Positions 8,704 to 17,317 of a DNA stretch of 64,000 nt are shown here, piece after piece. The stretch comes from Paenibacillus sp. PastM-3 (GTDB lineage Bacteria; Bacillota; Bacilli; Paenibacillales; Paenibacillaceae). Both the position numbers and the translations under genes were made by a program. Numbering within the stretch: the stretch's first letter is position 1; the number at the start of each line of letters is the position of its first letter. The notes below the pieces were generated by a model that saw nothing but the letters and a program-made list of their open reading frames with translations, had not been told where the DNA came from and ran no database searches. The stretch covers positions 1-64,000 of the forward strand of contig NZ_JARXXP010000006.1 in the NCBI RefSeq assembly GCF_029893965.1. The letters run 5' to 3'.

Positions 8704-9521
8704 CTATTTCATCAAAGCAGCAGGCATCTGGTCCAGCAGCCAGTCCAGCGTCAGCGGATCGTTAAGCGCCCATCTTGATCCGACTACATAAACTTGTCCA
8801 TTCTTTACCGTAGGAGTATTCTTCCATACCGCACTGTTCTGCAGCTCCTCCGTCTTCTTCAAAGCTTCCGCATCCTCAGACGGCTTCACCAGGAAAATCC
8901 GGTCTCCCGCATATTCAGGAAGCACCTCCAGGGAGATTTCCGTCCATAATGCATCTGGCTCAGTGGCGCTTAGCTCGGCCAGCTTCTGCGGCTACTTGAA
9001 TCCAAGCGCATCGTACATCGTCGGTCCAAGGCGCTACGGCCCGTAGACATACAGCTTCTGATCGGAGTGCAGGATAAAGGCTGAAGCTGTCTCTCCCTCA
9101 CTAATGTAGGACTTCAGCTCTTCACGCTTTTGCTCCACTTTAGCATTGTAGGCGTCAATCCACTTGACGGCCGCATCCTCCAGACCTGTAAGCTCGCCAA
9201 GCTTGCGCAGCCGGGCAAAAGGATTCCTCGCTGTAGCTCATGACCACGGTCGGTGCGATTTTTTCCAATCTCCGGTGCAAAATAATGGGCCGCAATCCGC
9301 TGCGGATGTTCGGGAATCTCTACTTCTCTGGACAGCGCATCAGTGTAAGTCCGGGTGCCTCCGGTACCGGCTGTAGGCGATGGCACAGGACTTGCGGTAG
9401 CTGCCGGAGTAGCAGCCGAAGCCGGAGTGTTACCAGCGGACTCCGTTCCGCAGGCACTCAAAAACAGCATTACCATTAGCATCAGGCACAGCGGCAGCAG
9501 CGCTGGACGGTGTTTTATCAT
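8704..9521 (-). pseudogene. iron-siderophore ABC substrate-binding lipoprotein, decayed
   Basis: Start ATG 9521 has GGGAGGG upstream; a lipoprotein signal ends at LFLSACG, followed by an Ala/Thr/Pro linker, then TYTDALSREVEIPEHPQRIAAHYFAPE, typical of FhuD/FepB-like binding proteins. The next part is missing: the text jumps to KIAPTVVMSYSEE, with frameshifts near 9268 and 9220. The C-terminal part is readable to ALMK but is cut by two in-frame TAG codons at 9034-9036 and 8992-8994. It would have carried ferric siderophores to a permease, which is not in the window. Clearly non-functional unless unusual decoding occurs. Confidence 0.85.
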
Positions 9522-9540
9522 AATATATCCCTCCCCCAAA

Positions 9541-9555
9541 TGATAACAATTCTCA
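9541..9555. promoter_or_regulatory. Fur-box-like site upstream of binding-protein pseudogene
   Basis: TGATAACAATTCTCA matches the Fur consensus TGATAATNATTATCA at 12 of 14 defined positions, 20 bases upstream of the start of the broken siderophore-binding protein. Confidence 0.6.
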
Positions 9556-9647
9556 ATTTTATTTTTCATTCTAACGTGACCTCCGTATGCTCTGCCATGG
9601 ACATTTGTTGTTATTTTACCGGACAAATTTTGGCCGATGCTGCTCAG

Positions 9648-9681
9648 CAGAAAAAAGCTGCACCGCTAATCCGGCACAGCC
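9648..9681 (-). terminator. terminator of sulfonate-type ABC operon
   Basis: Minus strand GCTGTGCCG, loop GATTAG, CGGTGCAGC, then TTTTTTC. It lies about 20 bases behind the ATPase stop codon. Confidence 0.75.
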
Positions 9682-9698
9682 CTGTTTCTGTTATATAA

Positions 9699-10484
9699 CT
9701 ATCCGCCAATCCCGGAAACGAGAAGCTGCCGCAGTTCAGCGTATTCACTGGAATTACGGATGTCCTGAAAGGTCCGGTCCACACTGCCTGAGGTCAGCGG
9801 ATTGGCGAAATCCTCCACCACTCTGCCCGGTTCAGGGTGCATTACGATCAGACGGCTGGACAGGAGCAGCGCTTCATCTACATCGTGGGTGATGAAGAAC
9901 ATACACTTGCCTGTCTTGCGCCAAATCTCCCGCAAATGCAGCTGCATATTCTCGCGGGTCAAGGCATCGAGTGCGCTGAACGGCTCATCCAGCAGCACAA
10001 TCTCCGGCTCGGCGGCCAGCGTACGGGCTATGGCTGCCCGCTGCTTCATTCCGCCGGACAGCTGGTGCGGCAGCAGCTTTGCGGATGCTTCCAGCCCCAT
10101 CAGCTCCAGAAAATAAGATACCCGTTCCTTGCGCCGGGCTTTGGGAAGATTCTGCATCCGCATGCCGAACTCGATGTTACGGGATAACGATAACCATGGG
10201 AACAGGTTGGCCTGCTGGAAGACGACACCGACCTCCGGATCGGGCCTTGTATGGCGTTTGCCGTTGATGGTAACCGTCCCCCGGGTCGGCCGCAGATAAC
10301 CTGCAAGGATATTCAGGAGCGAGGTTTTGCCGCAGCCGGACGGGCCAAGAACAGCTACAAATTCTCCGGGTGCCAGCTGCAGGCTGATGTCCCGCAGCAC
10401 ATGGCGCTCCGCCGTTCCCTTGCCGTAGGCAAGGCTGATTCCGTCCAGCAGAATCCCCTGCTCCAGCTTTTCTTCATAGATCAC
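9699..10484 (-). CDS. ABC transporter ATPase, nitrate/sulfonate/taurine type
   Basis: 261 residues, the cytosolic energy subunit of an importer. Walker A GPSGCGKTS (about 47-55), Q-loop VVFQQANLFPW, signature LSGGMKQR, Walker B EIVLLDEPFSALD and H-loop THDVDEAL are all present. The FPWLSLSRNIEFG stretch is typical of the SsuB/TauB/NrtD group. It is the last of three genes (permease, binding protein, ATPase), a different order from the common tauABC and ssuEADCB. The substrate cannot be fixed: aliphatic sulfonates, taurine, or a pyrimidine-like compound are all possible. Confidence 0.93.
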   Translation of the reverse strand: MIYEEKLEQGILLDGISLAYGKGTAERHVLRDISLQLAPGEFVAVLGPSGCGKTSLLNILAGYLRPTRGTVTINGKRHTRPDPEVGVVFQQANLFPWLSLSRNIEFGMRMQNLPKARRKERVSYFLELMGLEASAKLLPHQLSGGMKQRAAIARTLAAEPEIVLLDEPFSALDALTRENMQLHLREIWRKTGKCMFFITHDVDEALLLSSRLIVMHPEPGRVVEDFANPLTSGSVDRTFQDIRNSSEYAELRQLLVSGIGG

Positions 10485-10514
10485 TCTGGCTCCCCCATTC
10501 CTGCTGCAGATTGT

Positions 10515-11633
10515 TTATTCCGCAGAATACAGATCATTGCGCAGCGCCTTCTGGTACACGGATAACTCGGGTGATTCAGTAATCGATTTCTGCTCCACCA
10601 GGAAATCTGCGGTATCCTTCAGCAGCTGGCCGAACGCACCCGGCTGATCCGGAGTCCCCATATACTCGGGCGCTGTCTGCTGTGAAGCATCAAGCACAAT
10701 GATTTCGTTCATCGCTTTAAGGGTGGCTTCCGGTGTCAGACCGAGCTCTGCAGACAGCGCCTCTGCCGACTCCTGCGGCTGATCGCGGTAGAGCTTGACC
10801 GCCTCATCCAGCACTGAGATGTATCCTTTGACCACATGCGGATACTTGGCGATAAAGTCATTATGCACGACACCGAACTCGCCGGTAATTCCGCCTTTGG
10901 CTGCAACTTCGGCAGAGCTAATAATGATCTTTCCTCCGTCCTCCACCAGCTTGGACTGGCTCGGCTGCCAGGTATATGCGCCTTCAATATCGCCGCGCTG
11001 CCAGGCGGCCACAATATCCGGAGCCTGCATATCAAGGATGGTAAGGGTAGCCGGATCGATGTTCTCCTGCTTCAGAGCCGAGAGCAGGCTGAAGTGGGAG
11101 GTGGAGCCGAAGGTCGTGGCAATGGTATGCCCCTTCAGATCCGCAAGCGAGGCAATCCCCGAATCACTCTTGACGACAAGCGCTTCGCTCTGGCCGATTA
11201 CATCATGAATATAATAGACCTGATCCGGCAGACCCTGGGCAATGCCGGATGCCCCCGGCGGTGTTCCCAGCAGGCCGAAGTCAATGCCTCCGCTGGCAAT
11301 CGCCACGTTCACATCCCGGCCGGAGTCGAATTTCAGCCAGGAAACAGTGATATCCGGATACTTCTTCTCCAGCAGGCCAAGTGCTTTGGCCAGCAGCTCC
11401 CCGTTCGGGGATACCTGGTAGCCTATGCGGATCTCCTTCGGCAGCTCCTCCGCAGCAGCGGCCGGCTCAGCAGCTGCCGTCTCCGCAGCAGCCGTTCCGG
11501 CTGGCGTTTCCGTCGCCTGCGCCGCATTTTTGCCGCTTGCCTGATTATTATTGCCGCAGGCGGTAATCACCAGCAGTACTGCCAGCACCGCCAGCAGCGG
11601 GGTAATCCTGAATAATGTGCGGAAATGTCTCAA
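10515..11633 (-). CDS. ABC substrate-binding lipoprotein, TauA/SsuA-like
   Basis: 372 residues. Signal peptide with lipobox VITAC (about 22-26), then a low-complexity Ala/Glu/Thr linker to about residue 62, then a periplasmic-binding fold starting IRIGYQVSPNGELL. IASGGIDFGLLGTPPG and AWQRGDIEGAYTWQPSQSKL are characteristic of taurine/sulfonate-type receptors. It would be lipid-anchored on the outer face of the membrane and deliver substrate to the permease encoded 30 bases upstream. No desulfonating monooxygenase is next to it, so the use of the substrate is not explained here. Confidence 0.92.
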   Translation of the reverse strand: MRHFRTLFRITPLLAVLAVLLVITACGNNNQASGKNAAQATETPAGTAAAETAAAEPAAAAEELPKEIRIGYQVSPNGELLAKALGLLEKKYPDITVSWLKFDSGRDVNVAIASGGIDFGLLGTPPGASGIAQGLPDQVYYIHDVIGQSEALVVKSDSGIASLADLKGHTIATTFGSTSHFSLLSALKQENIDPATLTILDMQAPDIVAAWQRGDIEGAYTWQPSQSKLVEDGGKIIISSAEVAAKGGITGEFGVVHNDFIAKYPHVVKGYISVLDEAVKLYRDQPQESAEALSAELGLTPEATLKAMNEIIVLDASQQTAPEYMGTPDQPGAFGQLLKDTADFLVEQKSITESPELSVYQKALRNDLYSAE

Positions 11634-11663
11634 AGCATTCCTCTCCCTTTTGAATATATAGTC

Positions 11664-12524
11664 TTATTGCTCCGTCCACGGCGAGACTAGCCGGATCAGG
11701 CTGCGGATTACAAGATCAATGGCAATGGCGATGAGCGCCATAATGATAATGCCCAGATACATAATGTCACTGCGTAGAAACTTGCTCGCATCCAGTACCA
11801 TCCAGCCGACGCCGGATACAGCGGCAACCATTTCAGCGGCAACCAGTGTAGCGTAGCTTACGCCGACAGCTGTGCGCAGACCGGTCAGAAGCTCCGGGAG
11901 CACCGACGGGAAGATAACGAACGCATACAGCTTCCAGCCCTTTGCCCCAAGCGAACGGGCACCGTTAATCCGGTCGGGGCTGAGCCGCTGAACGCTGAAT
12001 ACCGCCGTAATGAACAAGGGGGCAAAGGCGCCGAGAAACAGCAGCAGCACCTTGGACACATCCGTGATCCCGAACCACAGAATCAGCAGCGTATAGTAGG
12101 CAAGCGGCGGCAGCGGACGGTAGAATTCAATAAAAGGGTCCACAATTGCCCGCAGCACCCGGTACCGGCCGCACAGAATACCCAGCGGAACCGCCGTGGC
12201 AAAAGCTGCCGCCAGCGCCAGAAACAGCCGCCGCATGCTGGTGCCGATATGGTTCAGCAACGTCTGCCCTTTGTACCCGTCGCGGAGCACATCCATAAAG
12301 GCGTTCCATACGGTCTGGGGCTTTGGCAGAAACAGCGGATTGACCCAGCCGAACGTGCCGGCGCACCACCACAGCAGCAGCACCGCCAGCAGGGAAGCGG
12401 CGGAGATTCCGCGGTACAGCCATTCCTTTGATATTTTCCCGCCGGTACCTCTCCTTGCGGCAGCCGGCGCAAGCCGGTCCTCTCCATTTGTCAGCGGCAC
12501 GGCACCCTGTGTGTTGCTCTGCAT
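11664..12524 (-). CDS. ABC transporter permease, TauC/SsuC-like
   Basis: Six-helix BPD permease of about 286 residues. A charged N-terminal tail is followed by a first membrane helix at about residue 45. The cytoplasmic coupling loop is visible as GARSLGAKGWKLYAFVIFPSVLPELLTGLR, of which SLGAKGWKLYAFVIFPSVLP is the EAA-like core. The ATG at 12524 is preferred because GAAGGAG lies 7 bases upstream; an ATG seven codons earlier has none. First gene of the three-gene importer, behind a strong hairpin that ends the LysR transcript. Confidence 0.92.
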   Translation of the reverse strand: MQSNTQGAVPLTNGEDRLAPAAARRGTGGKISKEWLYRGISAASLLAVLLLWWCAGTFGWVNPLFLPKPQTVWNAFMDVLRDGYKGQTLLNHIGTSMRRLFLALAAAFATAVPLGILCGRYRVLRAIVDPFIEFYRPLPPLAYYTLLILWFGITDVSKVLLLFLGAFAPLFITAVFSVQRLSPDRINGARSLGAKGWKLYAFVIFPSVLPELLTGLRTAVGVSYATLVAAEMVAAVSGVGWMVLDASKFLRSDIMYLGIIIMALIAIAIDLVIRSLIRLVSPWTEQ

Positions 12525-12545
12525 ATCAGCATCTCCTTCATTCAA

Positions 12546-12602
12546 AAAGGCCTGCCGCTCAGCAGGGCATACTTCACCCGTATTGCTGAGACGGCAGGCC
12601 TC
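12546..12602 (-). terminator. strong hairpin between LysR and ABC operon
   Basis: Minus strand AGGCCTGCCG-T-CTCAGCA, a 19-base loop, TGCTGAG-CGGCAGGCCT followed by TTT. A 17-pair stem with one bulge and a T-run. It ends the LysR transcript, and because it sits 22 bases before the permease start it could also act as an attenuator for the transport operon. Confidence 0.75.
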
Positions 12603-12619
12603 CGGTTGTCCGGTCAGCG

Positions 12620-13528
12620 CTAACCGATAAACTCAAACATTGCACAAAAGGATTTGATCGTTTCCATCATTTCTTTTTCAATCAGGGACAGATGATGCCG
12701 CTTGGTCCAGGCCAGAACAATGGAAACATCCAGCTCGGCACCGGTAATTTCCAGCGGAATAATACTGCCCTTATTCACAAAATAATCACTCATGAACTTG
12801 GGGGCAAAGGCTGCGCACAGGTTCTGCGAAATCACTTTTTCCAGCATCGGGAAGCTGTCCAGCCGGTAAGCCACATTGCATTCGCCGTAACCTCCAAGCA
12901 GCTCGGAAACCCAGCAGTCGGTAGCAAATTCCGTATTGTATAACACCAGTGGCTGAGCCATTGCCTCCTGCAGCATAATGCTCCCGCCGGCGGCCAGCAC
13001 CGACTCCCTGCTGACCAGCAGCACCAGCCGGTCCCTGAACAGCTCCCTGAAGCAAAGATCCCGTTCCCCGCCCGGGCTGCAGCTTTTCATCACCACACCG
13101 AAATCCGCTTTTCCCGCCGCAATATCCCGCAGGTTGTTATTGGACTCCCCTACCTTCATCAGCACATTCACATTGGGATGCCTGTACTTGAACGTTGTCA
13201 GGGCATTGACCATAATCGTGTTGCTGATGAACGGCTCTACCGCCAGATGAATGCTTCCGGTCATACTGCGTGTATTCTCCTCGGCAAGCGCTTTGATATC
13301 CTCAAGCAGATCAATGGCCTCCATAGCCTTGGCGATGACAGCCTGTCCGATTTCTGTAGGATGCACACCCTGATTGGTCCGCTTGAACAGCGGAACCCCC
13401 AGCTCCACCTCCAGCTTGGATACCGAGGAGCTGAGTGCAGGCTGTGATATGTAGGCGCGTTCAGCTGCCGTCGAAATGGACCCTGTCTGGGCAATCGCCA
13501 CAATATGATAGAGCTGTTCCAGGCGCAT
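12620..13528 (-). CDS. LysR-family transcriptional regulator
   Basis: About 302 residues. N-terminal winged helix-turn-helix (about 1-60) with TGSISTAAERAYISQPALSSSV; effector domain from about 90 (GSIHLAVEPFISNTIMV). LysR proteins are usually activators tuned by a small ligand. The ATG at 13528 has GAGGGAGAG directly upstream. It lies upstream of and on the same strand as the sulfonate-type importer, so control of that operon is plausible (CysL/Cbl-like role), but this is inference from position only. Confidence 0.92.
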   Translation of the reverse strand: MRLEQLYHIVAIAQTGSISTAAERAYISQPALSSSVSKLEVELGVPLFKRTNQGVHPTEIGQAVIAKAMEAIDLLEDIKALAEENTRSMTGSIHLAVEPFISNTIMVNALTTFKYRHPNVNVLMKVGESNNNLRDIAAGKADFGVVMKSCSPGGERDLCFRELFRDRLVLLVSRESVLAAGGSIMLQEAMAQPLVLYNTEFATDCWVSELLGGYGECNVAYRLDSFPMLEKVISQNLCAAFAPKFMSDYFVNKGSIIPLEITGAELDVSIVLAWTKRHHLSLIEKEMMETIKSFCAMFEFIG

Positions 13529-13624
13529 AAGCTCTCCCTCTCTCAACGTAATAGCCTCATTATATAATTATAAATCCAATGTGACTACTAGGAAAAAGAT
13601 CACTGACAAGCCGCAGCCTTTATC

Positions 13625-14005
13625 TTATTGCCTTGGCTGTTCCCCGTTACCCGGCTGTTCTACAGGTACCCACTCCTCCAGCTTGTCGGCCAGCTCCTGC
13701 TGCGGATGATACCCGCCGATTCTCACTTTCACCTCTCCGCCCAGAAACAGCACCAGATGGGGAATCCCTTTCAGCCGCAGCCTGTTGAACAGGTGGCGGT
13801 ATCTGTCGGCATTCACCCCGTATACCTGCAGCCGTCCGCTAAAATCATGGGCCACCGCCTCGGCGACCGGGAAAAGCTCCCGGCAGATTTTGCAGCGCCG
13901 GGAACCGAAGAACACCAGCACTGGCTCTTCACTGCCAAAGGTCAGCTCATCAAATTCACGGTCCGTAATATGGGGCACATGCTTGCGGGGCACCTCGGTC
14001 CGCAT
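13625..14005 (-). CDS. thioredoxin-like protein, CKIC active site
   Basis: 126 residues with a thioredoxin fold: VLVFFGSRRCKICREL carries the redox pair C-K-I-C (instead of the usual CGPC), and RLRLKGIPHLVLF the conserved cis-proline. No signal peptide, so cytosolic. The ATG at 14005 is preferred: a longer frame exists but overlaps the C-terminus of the preceding phosphodiesterase, whose stop codon is 7 bases upstream of this ATG. Translational coupling to the phosphodiesterase is likely. The arrangement suggests joint function, but I know of no such pair. Role (reductase or oxidant defence) not determined. Confidence 0.85.
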   Translation of the reverse strand: MRTEVPRKHVPHITDREFDELTFGSEEPVLVFFGSRRCKICRELFPVAEAVAHDFSGRLQVYGVNADRYRHLFNRLRLKGIPHLVLFLGGEVKVRIGGYHPQQELADKLEEWVPVEQPGNGEQPRQ

Positions 14006-14012
14006 CCTGTGC

Positions 14013-16070
14013 TTAACTTCCTGCTCCTGCCGTAACAGGCTCAGCCGCAGGACCGGCAGCTCCGGACGCCCCGTCCGCTTCCCCGGACAGAATCTGATAG
14101 AGGATTCCGCCTTCAGCATCCTTAGGTACAGGTGAGCCGGTCAGATGGCAGATGGTGGGTACGATATCGACTACTTTGACCTTACGGCCGATGACCTCTC
14201 CGCTCTTCACTCCGGCTCCAAGAGCAATGAACAAAGCCTGCATGGAATAGCCCTGCAGCGTATGATTGCTGAGGCCGTTGCCGTGGCAGCGGGTGAAATC
14301 CGGCTCCAGAATGTAGAAGATGTCCCCGGAATTCTCGCCTCCCAGTCCTACAAGCTCCATATCATTGCGGTTCAAGGCAAAGCTGATCACCCGTCTGCCG
14401 GTTTTCGGATCGCGGTAGCTGTACAGGTCATCAATAATCTTCTGGACCGTATGGTCATAATCAGCAGGATCAACAATACCCTGCGGGTCGCGTCCTTTTA
14501 AATTAAGATAGATGAAGGTAGCGCGCTGGGCGACAGCAACCGTATTGCTCCAGTCAATCTCCAGGCTTCCCGCATTATCCTTCAGCCTGGTATACCCCAA
14601 CTCGCCCATGATGCCGACGTTGATGCCCCACATGTCCCCGATCAGCGGGTGATCCGTATCAGGATTTTTGGCTACTCCTGCATGGTCTGACACGATGAAC
14701 ACCGCCGTCTCGCCGTCCAGACGATCCAGGAGTGCGCCGATGAAGCGGTCGCTGATTTCATATATTCTGTAAATAATCTCCTCATAACGCTTATAATCCG
14801 GTGACGCGGCAGACAGCGTATGATCGAGATAGAAATGGTTGAACATGTCGATCCCGTGCATATGGGTATAAAATAAATCCCACTCGTTGCCGTCCAGCAG
14901 GTAGTTGATTGCATCCACATGCCAGCCGTACATTTCCCCGATGGATTCGAGCAGCACCTGATCGGCTTGCGGATTCAGGCGGCTGTAGTTGGACGGCTGC
15001 AGCATCGGTCCGACCTTGCTGTACAGCTCTTCCCCGATACTCTGCGGGTGGAAATACTTCCCGGTCTTAAGATCCAATACATAAGACGAATAGAATTTGA
15101 AGCTGTTGCCTGATGGGTCCAGCTCCAATACGCGAATCTTGTAGGCAACCGGAATGCTGTTCCCGTCAATGGTATAGCTGTCATATATCCAGCCGCTCCA
15201 CTCCCCTAGCACCGCTTCTCCAAGCGGGGCTTCCGCTGTTTTGGATGCATAGATTCCGATCCGGTTGTAGGTTACCCCGTCATCGGCTATGAGCAGTCCC
15301 CAGCGTCTGGCCTGGCCGTTATTTACCGGCACCGGGAATTCTCTCGCGCCTGCCGGGGCAGTGATCCAGCCCTCAGCCGGCTTGACCGGCGTCAGAATCT
15401 GATCCGCAGTAGGCGTATCGGCTGACAGCTCCCCGTCCTGTGTTGTAGTCACCAGCCCCGGCTGAGTATAACCGTAGCCCTCATAAGTCTCTTTACTCAG
15501 CTCTGCCTTCTGGGTCGTTTCCTCCCCTTCAAAACGGCAGTTGGCTCCTGTATTGTCAACCACATGCGGAATTTCAATGAACTCAAAGTCGCCGGTTCTG
15601 CCCTCGTAGAGCTTTTCATAGTCGATATACCCGCGGAGATTTGTGTATATGCTGGTTCCGTCTACATAGATCGCATCCTGCACCTGCGGAGGCCATGAGG
15701 TCGGATAGTTGAAGATGATACTCTTCTTGCCCGCTCTGGCATAAGCCTCCCAGATCGTCTCCGCCTTTAGGAGCCCGGAATCAAAGCCGTAATCCAGCAC
15801 ATCCAGCTCGTTGCCCAGCGTATGGTTCCAGAAGCAGGTAATCCCATGCGTGGCCGGATACGCTCCGGTGGCAATCGATGCCCAGTTCGGGGGAGTGATC
15901 GCGGGCAGCACACTCTGCATGCCCAAATCGCCTGCTGCCGCGCCTGCCTCGATCGCTCTCCGGAAATTGGGAAGCTTTCCTTCTGCCACATATCGCCGGA
16001 TTACTGACGGGTCCGCCCCGTCAAGCCCCAGCAGCATTACCTTTTTCGCTGTACCCTTGCTGCCTGCCAT
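14013..16070 (-). CDS. type I phosphodiesterase/nucleotide pyrophosphatase-family protein
   Basis: 685 residues of the alkaline phosphatase superfamily. LLGLDGADP near residue 15 gives the first metal-binding Asp, ITPPNWASIATG the nucleophilic Thr, HMHGIDMFNH and VSDHAG further metal ligands, and DIVPTICHLTG the conserved C-terminal part. Residues about 180-330 are an insertion without recognised features. There is no signal peptide or membrane segment, so it would act in the cytosol or leave by another path. Start ATG 16070 has GGAG 9 bases upstream. The C-terminal tail is rich in Ala and Gly. Close relatives act on nucleotide sugars, phosphonoacetate or phosphate diesters; the substrate is unknown here. 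Confidence 0.88.
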   Translation of the reverse strand: MAGSKGTAKKVMLLGLDGADPSVIRRYVAEGKLPNFRRAIEAGAAAGDLGMQSVLPAITPPNWASIATGAYPATHGITCFWNHTLGNELDVLDYGFDSGLLKAETIWEAYARAGKKSIIFNYPTSWPPQVQDAIYVDGTSIYTNLRGYIDYEKLYEGRTGDFEFIEIPHVVDNTGANCRFEGEETTQKAELSKETYEGYGYTQPGLVTTTQDGELSADTPTADQILTPVKPAEGWITAPAGAREFPVPVNNGQARRWGLLIADDGVTYNRIGIYASKTAEAPLGEAVLGEWSGWIYDSYTIDGNSIPVAYKIRVLELDPSGNSFKFYSSYVLDLKTGKYFHPQSIGEELYSKVGPMLQPSNYSRLNPQADQVLLESIGEMYGWHVDAINYLLDGNEWDLFYTHMHGIDMFNHFYLDHTLSAASPDYKRYEEIIYRIYEISDRFIGALLDRLDGETAVFIVSDHAGVAKNPDTDHPLIGDMWGINVGIMGELGYTRLKDNAGSLEIDWSNTVAVAQRATFIYLNLKGRDPQGIVDPADYDHTVQKIIDDLYSYRDPKTGRRVISFALNRNDMELVGLGGENSGDIFYILEPDFTRCHGNGLSNHTLQGYSMQALFIALGAGVKSGEVIGRKVKVVDIVPTICHLTGSPVPKDAEGGILYQILSGEADGASGAAGPAAEPVTAGAGS

Positions 16071-16157
16071 GTCATTTCACTCCGTCCATCAATATTGTAG
16101 ATATTCCAATGAGACAACTTGGAATTAATCTCTGAAGCCATTATAGACAGAGAGTCA

Positions 16158-16205
16158 GGCAAAAGTTAAATAGACGCTGCTTATACTGGTATAAGCGGCG
16201 TCTAT
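16158..16205 (-). terminator. terminator-like hairpin behind MarR gene
   Basis: Perfect-looking stem ATAGACGC(C/T)GCTTATAC with three-base loop at 16170-16205, followed on the minus strand by TTAACTTTTGC. It lies 12 bases past the MarR stop codon. Confidence 0.7.
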
Positions 16206-16217
16206 CCCTTTTAATTC

Positions 16218-16712
16218 CTATGATGTTGTGCCTGCCGCGTACCGCTGCCTCACTTCCTCCACCACACTACGCAGCCGGTCACAGGTGGTGAGCAGCTGAT
16301 CAACCTCTTCCCGGCCTACCTTCTCGACTATTTCATGCAGGATACCGGAGTAACGGGCCATCCGCTCCCGGAATACTTCCTGTCCCTCACCGGTGAGGCT
16401 AATATAAACGGCCCTGCGGTCTGTCTCGGACACCGCGCGTTCAATATACCCCTTGTCCTCCAGCGTGCTGATGGTCTGTGAGGCGGTTGGTCTGCTGATC
16501 TGCAGCAAATCACTTAACCGGGAAACCATAATGCCGCGGCACTCCGGCGAATCCGGCCGGGCCCCCTCCTTCTTCATCATCACATCGATCATGAACATCA
16601 TCAGAAATTCACCGTAGGGAAGCGGACCATTCCAGTTCGTACGGTTCGTTAAACTTCTGATATTCTCAAATACCTTCAGCAGCTGCTCTTCCTGATGAAT
16701 CTGGGAATCCAT
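16218..16712 (-). CDS. MarR-family transcriptional regulator
   Basis: 164 residues. Winged helix-turn-helix in the middle: VSRLSDLLQISRPTASQTISTLEDKGYI, with the wing SETDRRAVYISLT. Flanking helices form the usual dimer interface. It binds DNA as a dimer and usually represses its own gene and a neighbour. It is the second of two MarR genes in tandem (37 bases apart), with the phosphodiesterase next downstream beyond a terminator. Target unknown. Confidence 0.92.
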   Translation of the reverse strand: MDSQIHQEEQLLKVFENIRSLTNRTNWNGPLPYGEFLMMFMIDVMMKKEGARPDSPECRGIMVSRLSDLLQISRPTASQTISTLEDKGYIERAVSETDRRAVYISLTGEGQEVFRERMARYSGILHEIVEKVGREEVDQLLTTCDRLRSVVEEVRQRYAAGTTS

Positions 16713-16748
16713 AAGATACCTCCGTGTATGGTATAGTCAGTCCGGCCG

Positions 16749-17180
16749 TTACATAACCCGAAATACAGCATCATTCAGCTTCTGCAGCAGCTGCCCCAGC
16801 TGTTCACGCTCCGCTTCACTAAAGTCCTGCAGCAGCTGTGCGAATTTGTCCCGGCGCACTTCCGTATCACTCTTCAGCGTCTCTGCTCCCAGCTCTGTCA
16901 TCTGCAGCGTATACGCTCTGCCATCCTGCGGGTCGGGAACGCGGAACACATAACCCTTTTGCTCGAGGGCAGAAGCCTGCCGGCTGATGGTTGAAATGTC
17001 CAGATGAAATTCATCGGCCAGGGCCTTTACGCCGGCGGAGCCGTTCGATGCAATCTGATGAAGCAGCAGATAGGCCGAGTGATCAAGAATCCCGTACTTT
17101 TTGTAGGTGCTAATGGAGGTCAGCCGGCGGCTGAGAATGGTCATTTCCAGTTCAATTGCTTCTAGCGGGCTTCGTTCCAT
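16749..17180 (-). CDS. MarR-family transcriptional regulator
   Basis: 143 residues. Helix-turn-helix VKALADEFHLDISTISRQAS and wing PDPQDGRAYTLQMTELG are clear. The ATG at 17180 is chosen since the upstream in-frame part is divergent intergenic DNA. Its promoter region (17221-17280) contains a near-perfect palindrome, CTTGTATAATACAAG, overlapping a likely -10 element, which points to autorepression. Divergent to the CBS-domain gene, whose promoter shares the same interval, so both may be under its control. Confidence 0.92.
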   Translation of the reverse strand: MERSPLEAIELEMTILSRRLTSISTYKKYGILDHSAYLLLHQIASNGSAGVKALADEFHLDISTISRQASALEQKGYVFRVPDPQDGRAYTLQMTELGAETLKSDTEVRRDKFAQLLQDFSEAEREQLGQLLQKLNDAVFRVM

Positions 17181-17238
17181 AATGTGCAGCAGCCTCTCTT
17201 TCCTGCATATCCGATATTTATTGACTTCAAATTCGTAG

Positions 17239-17274
17239 CTTGTATAATACAAGTATATAGTTTCATTATACAAG
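17239..17274. promoter_or_regulatory. palindromic operator and promoter between MarR and CBS genes
   Basis: CTTGTATAATACAAG (17239-17253) is an almost perfect inverted repeat; a further half-site ATTATACAAG follows at 17265-17274. On the minus strand TTGTAT, 18 bases, TATTAT form a possible promoter inside the repeats. A MarR dimer bound here would block transcription of its own gene. Confidence 0.6.
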
Positions 17275-17317
17275 TTATTTCCGCAAAAGCTAGTCCATTC
17301 ACAGTTGGGGGAACCTC

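Noticed and set aside
13625..14119. Longer thioredoxin-like protein starting at 14119
   Set aside because: The extra part overlaps the C-terminus of the phosphodiesterase and is Arg/Pro-rich without fold likeness; ATG 14005 fits the family.
16749..17273. Longer N-terminus for the second MarR protein, starting at 17273
   Set aside because: The extra 31 residues come from the divergent promoter and palindrome; the ATG at 17180 gives the normal family length.
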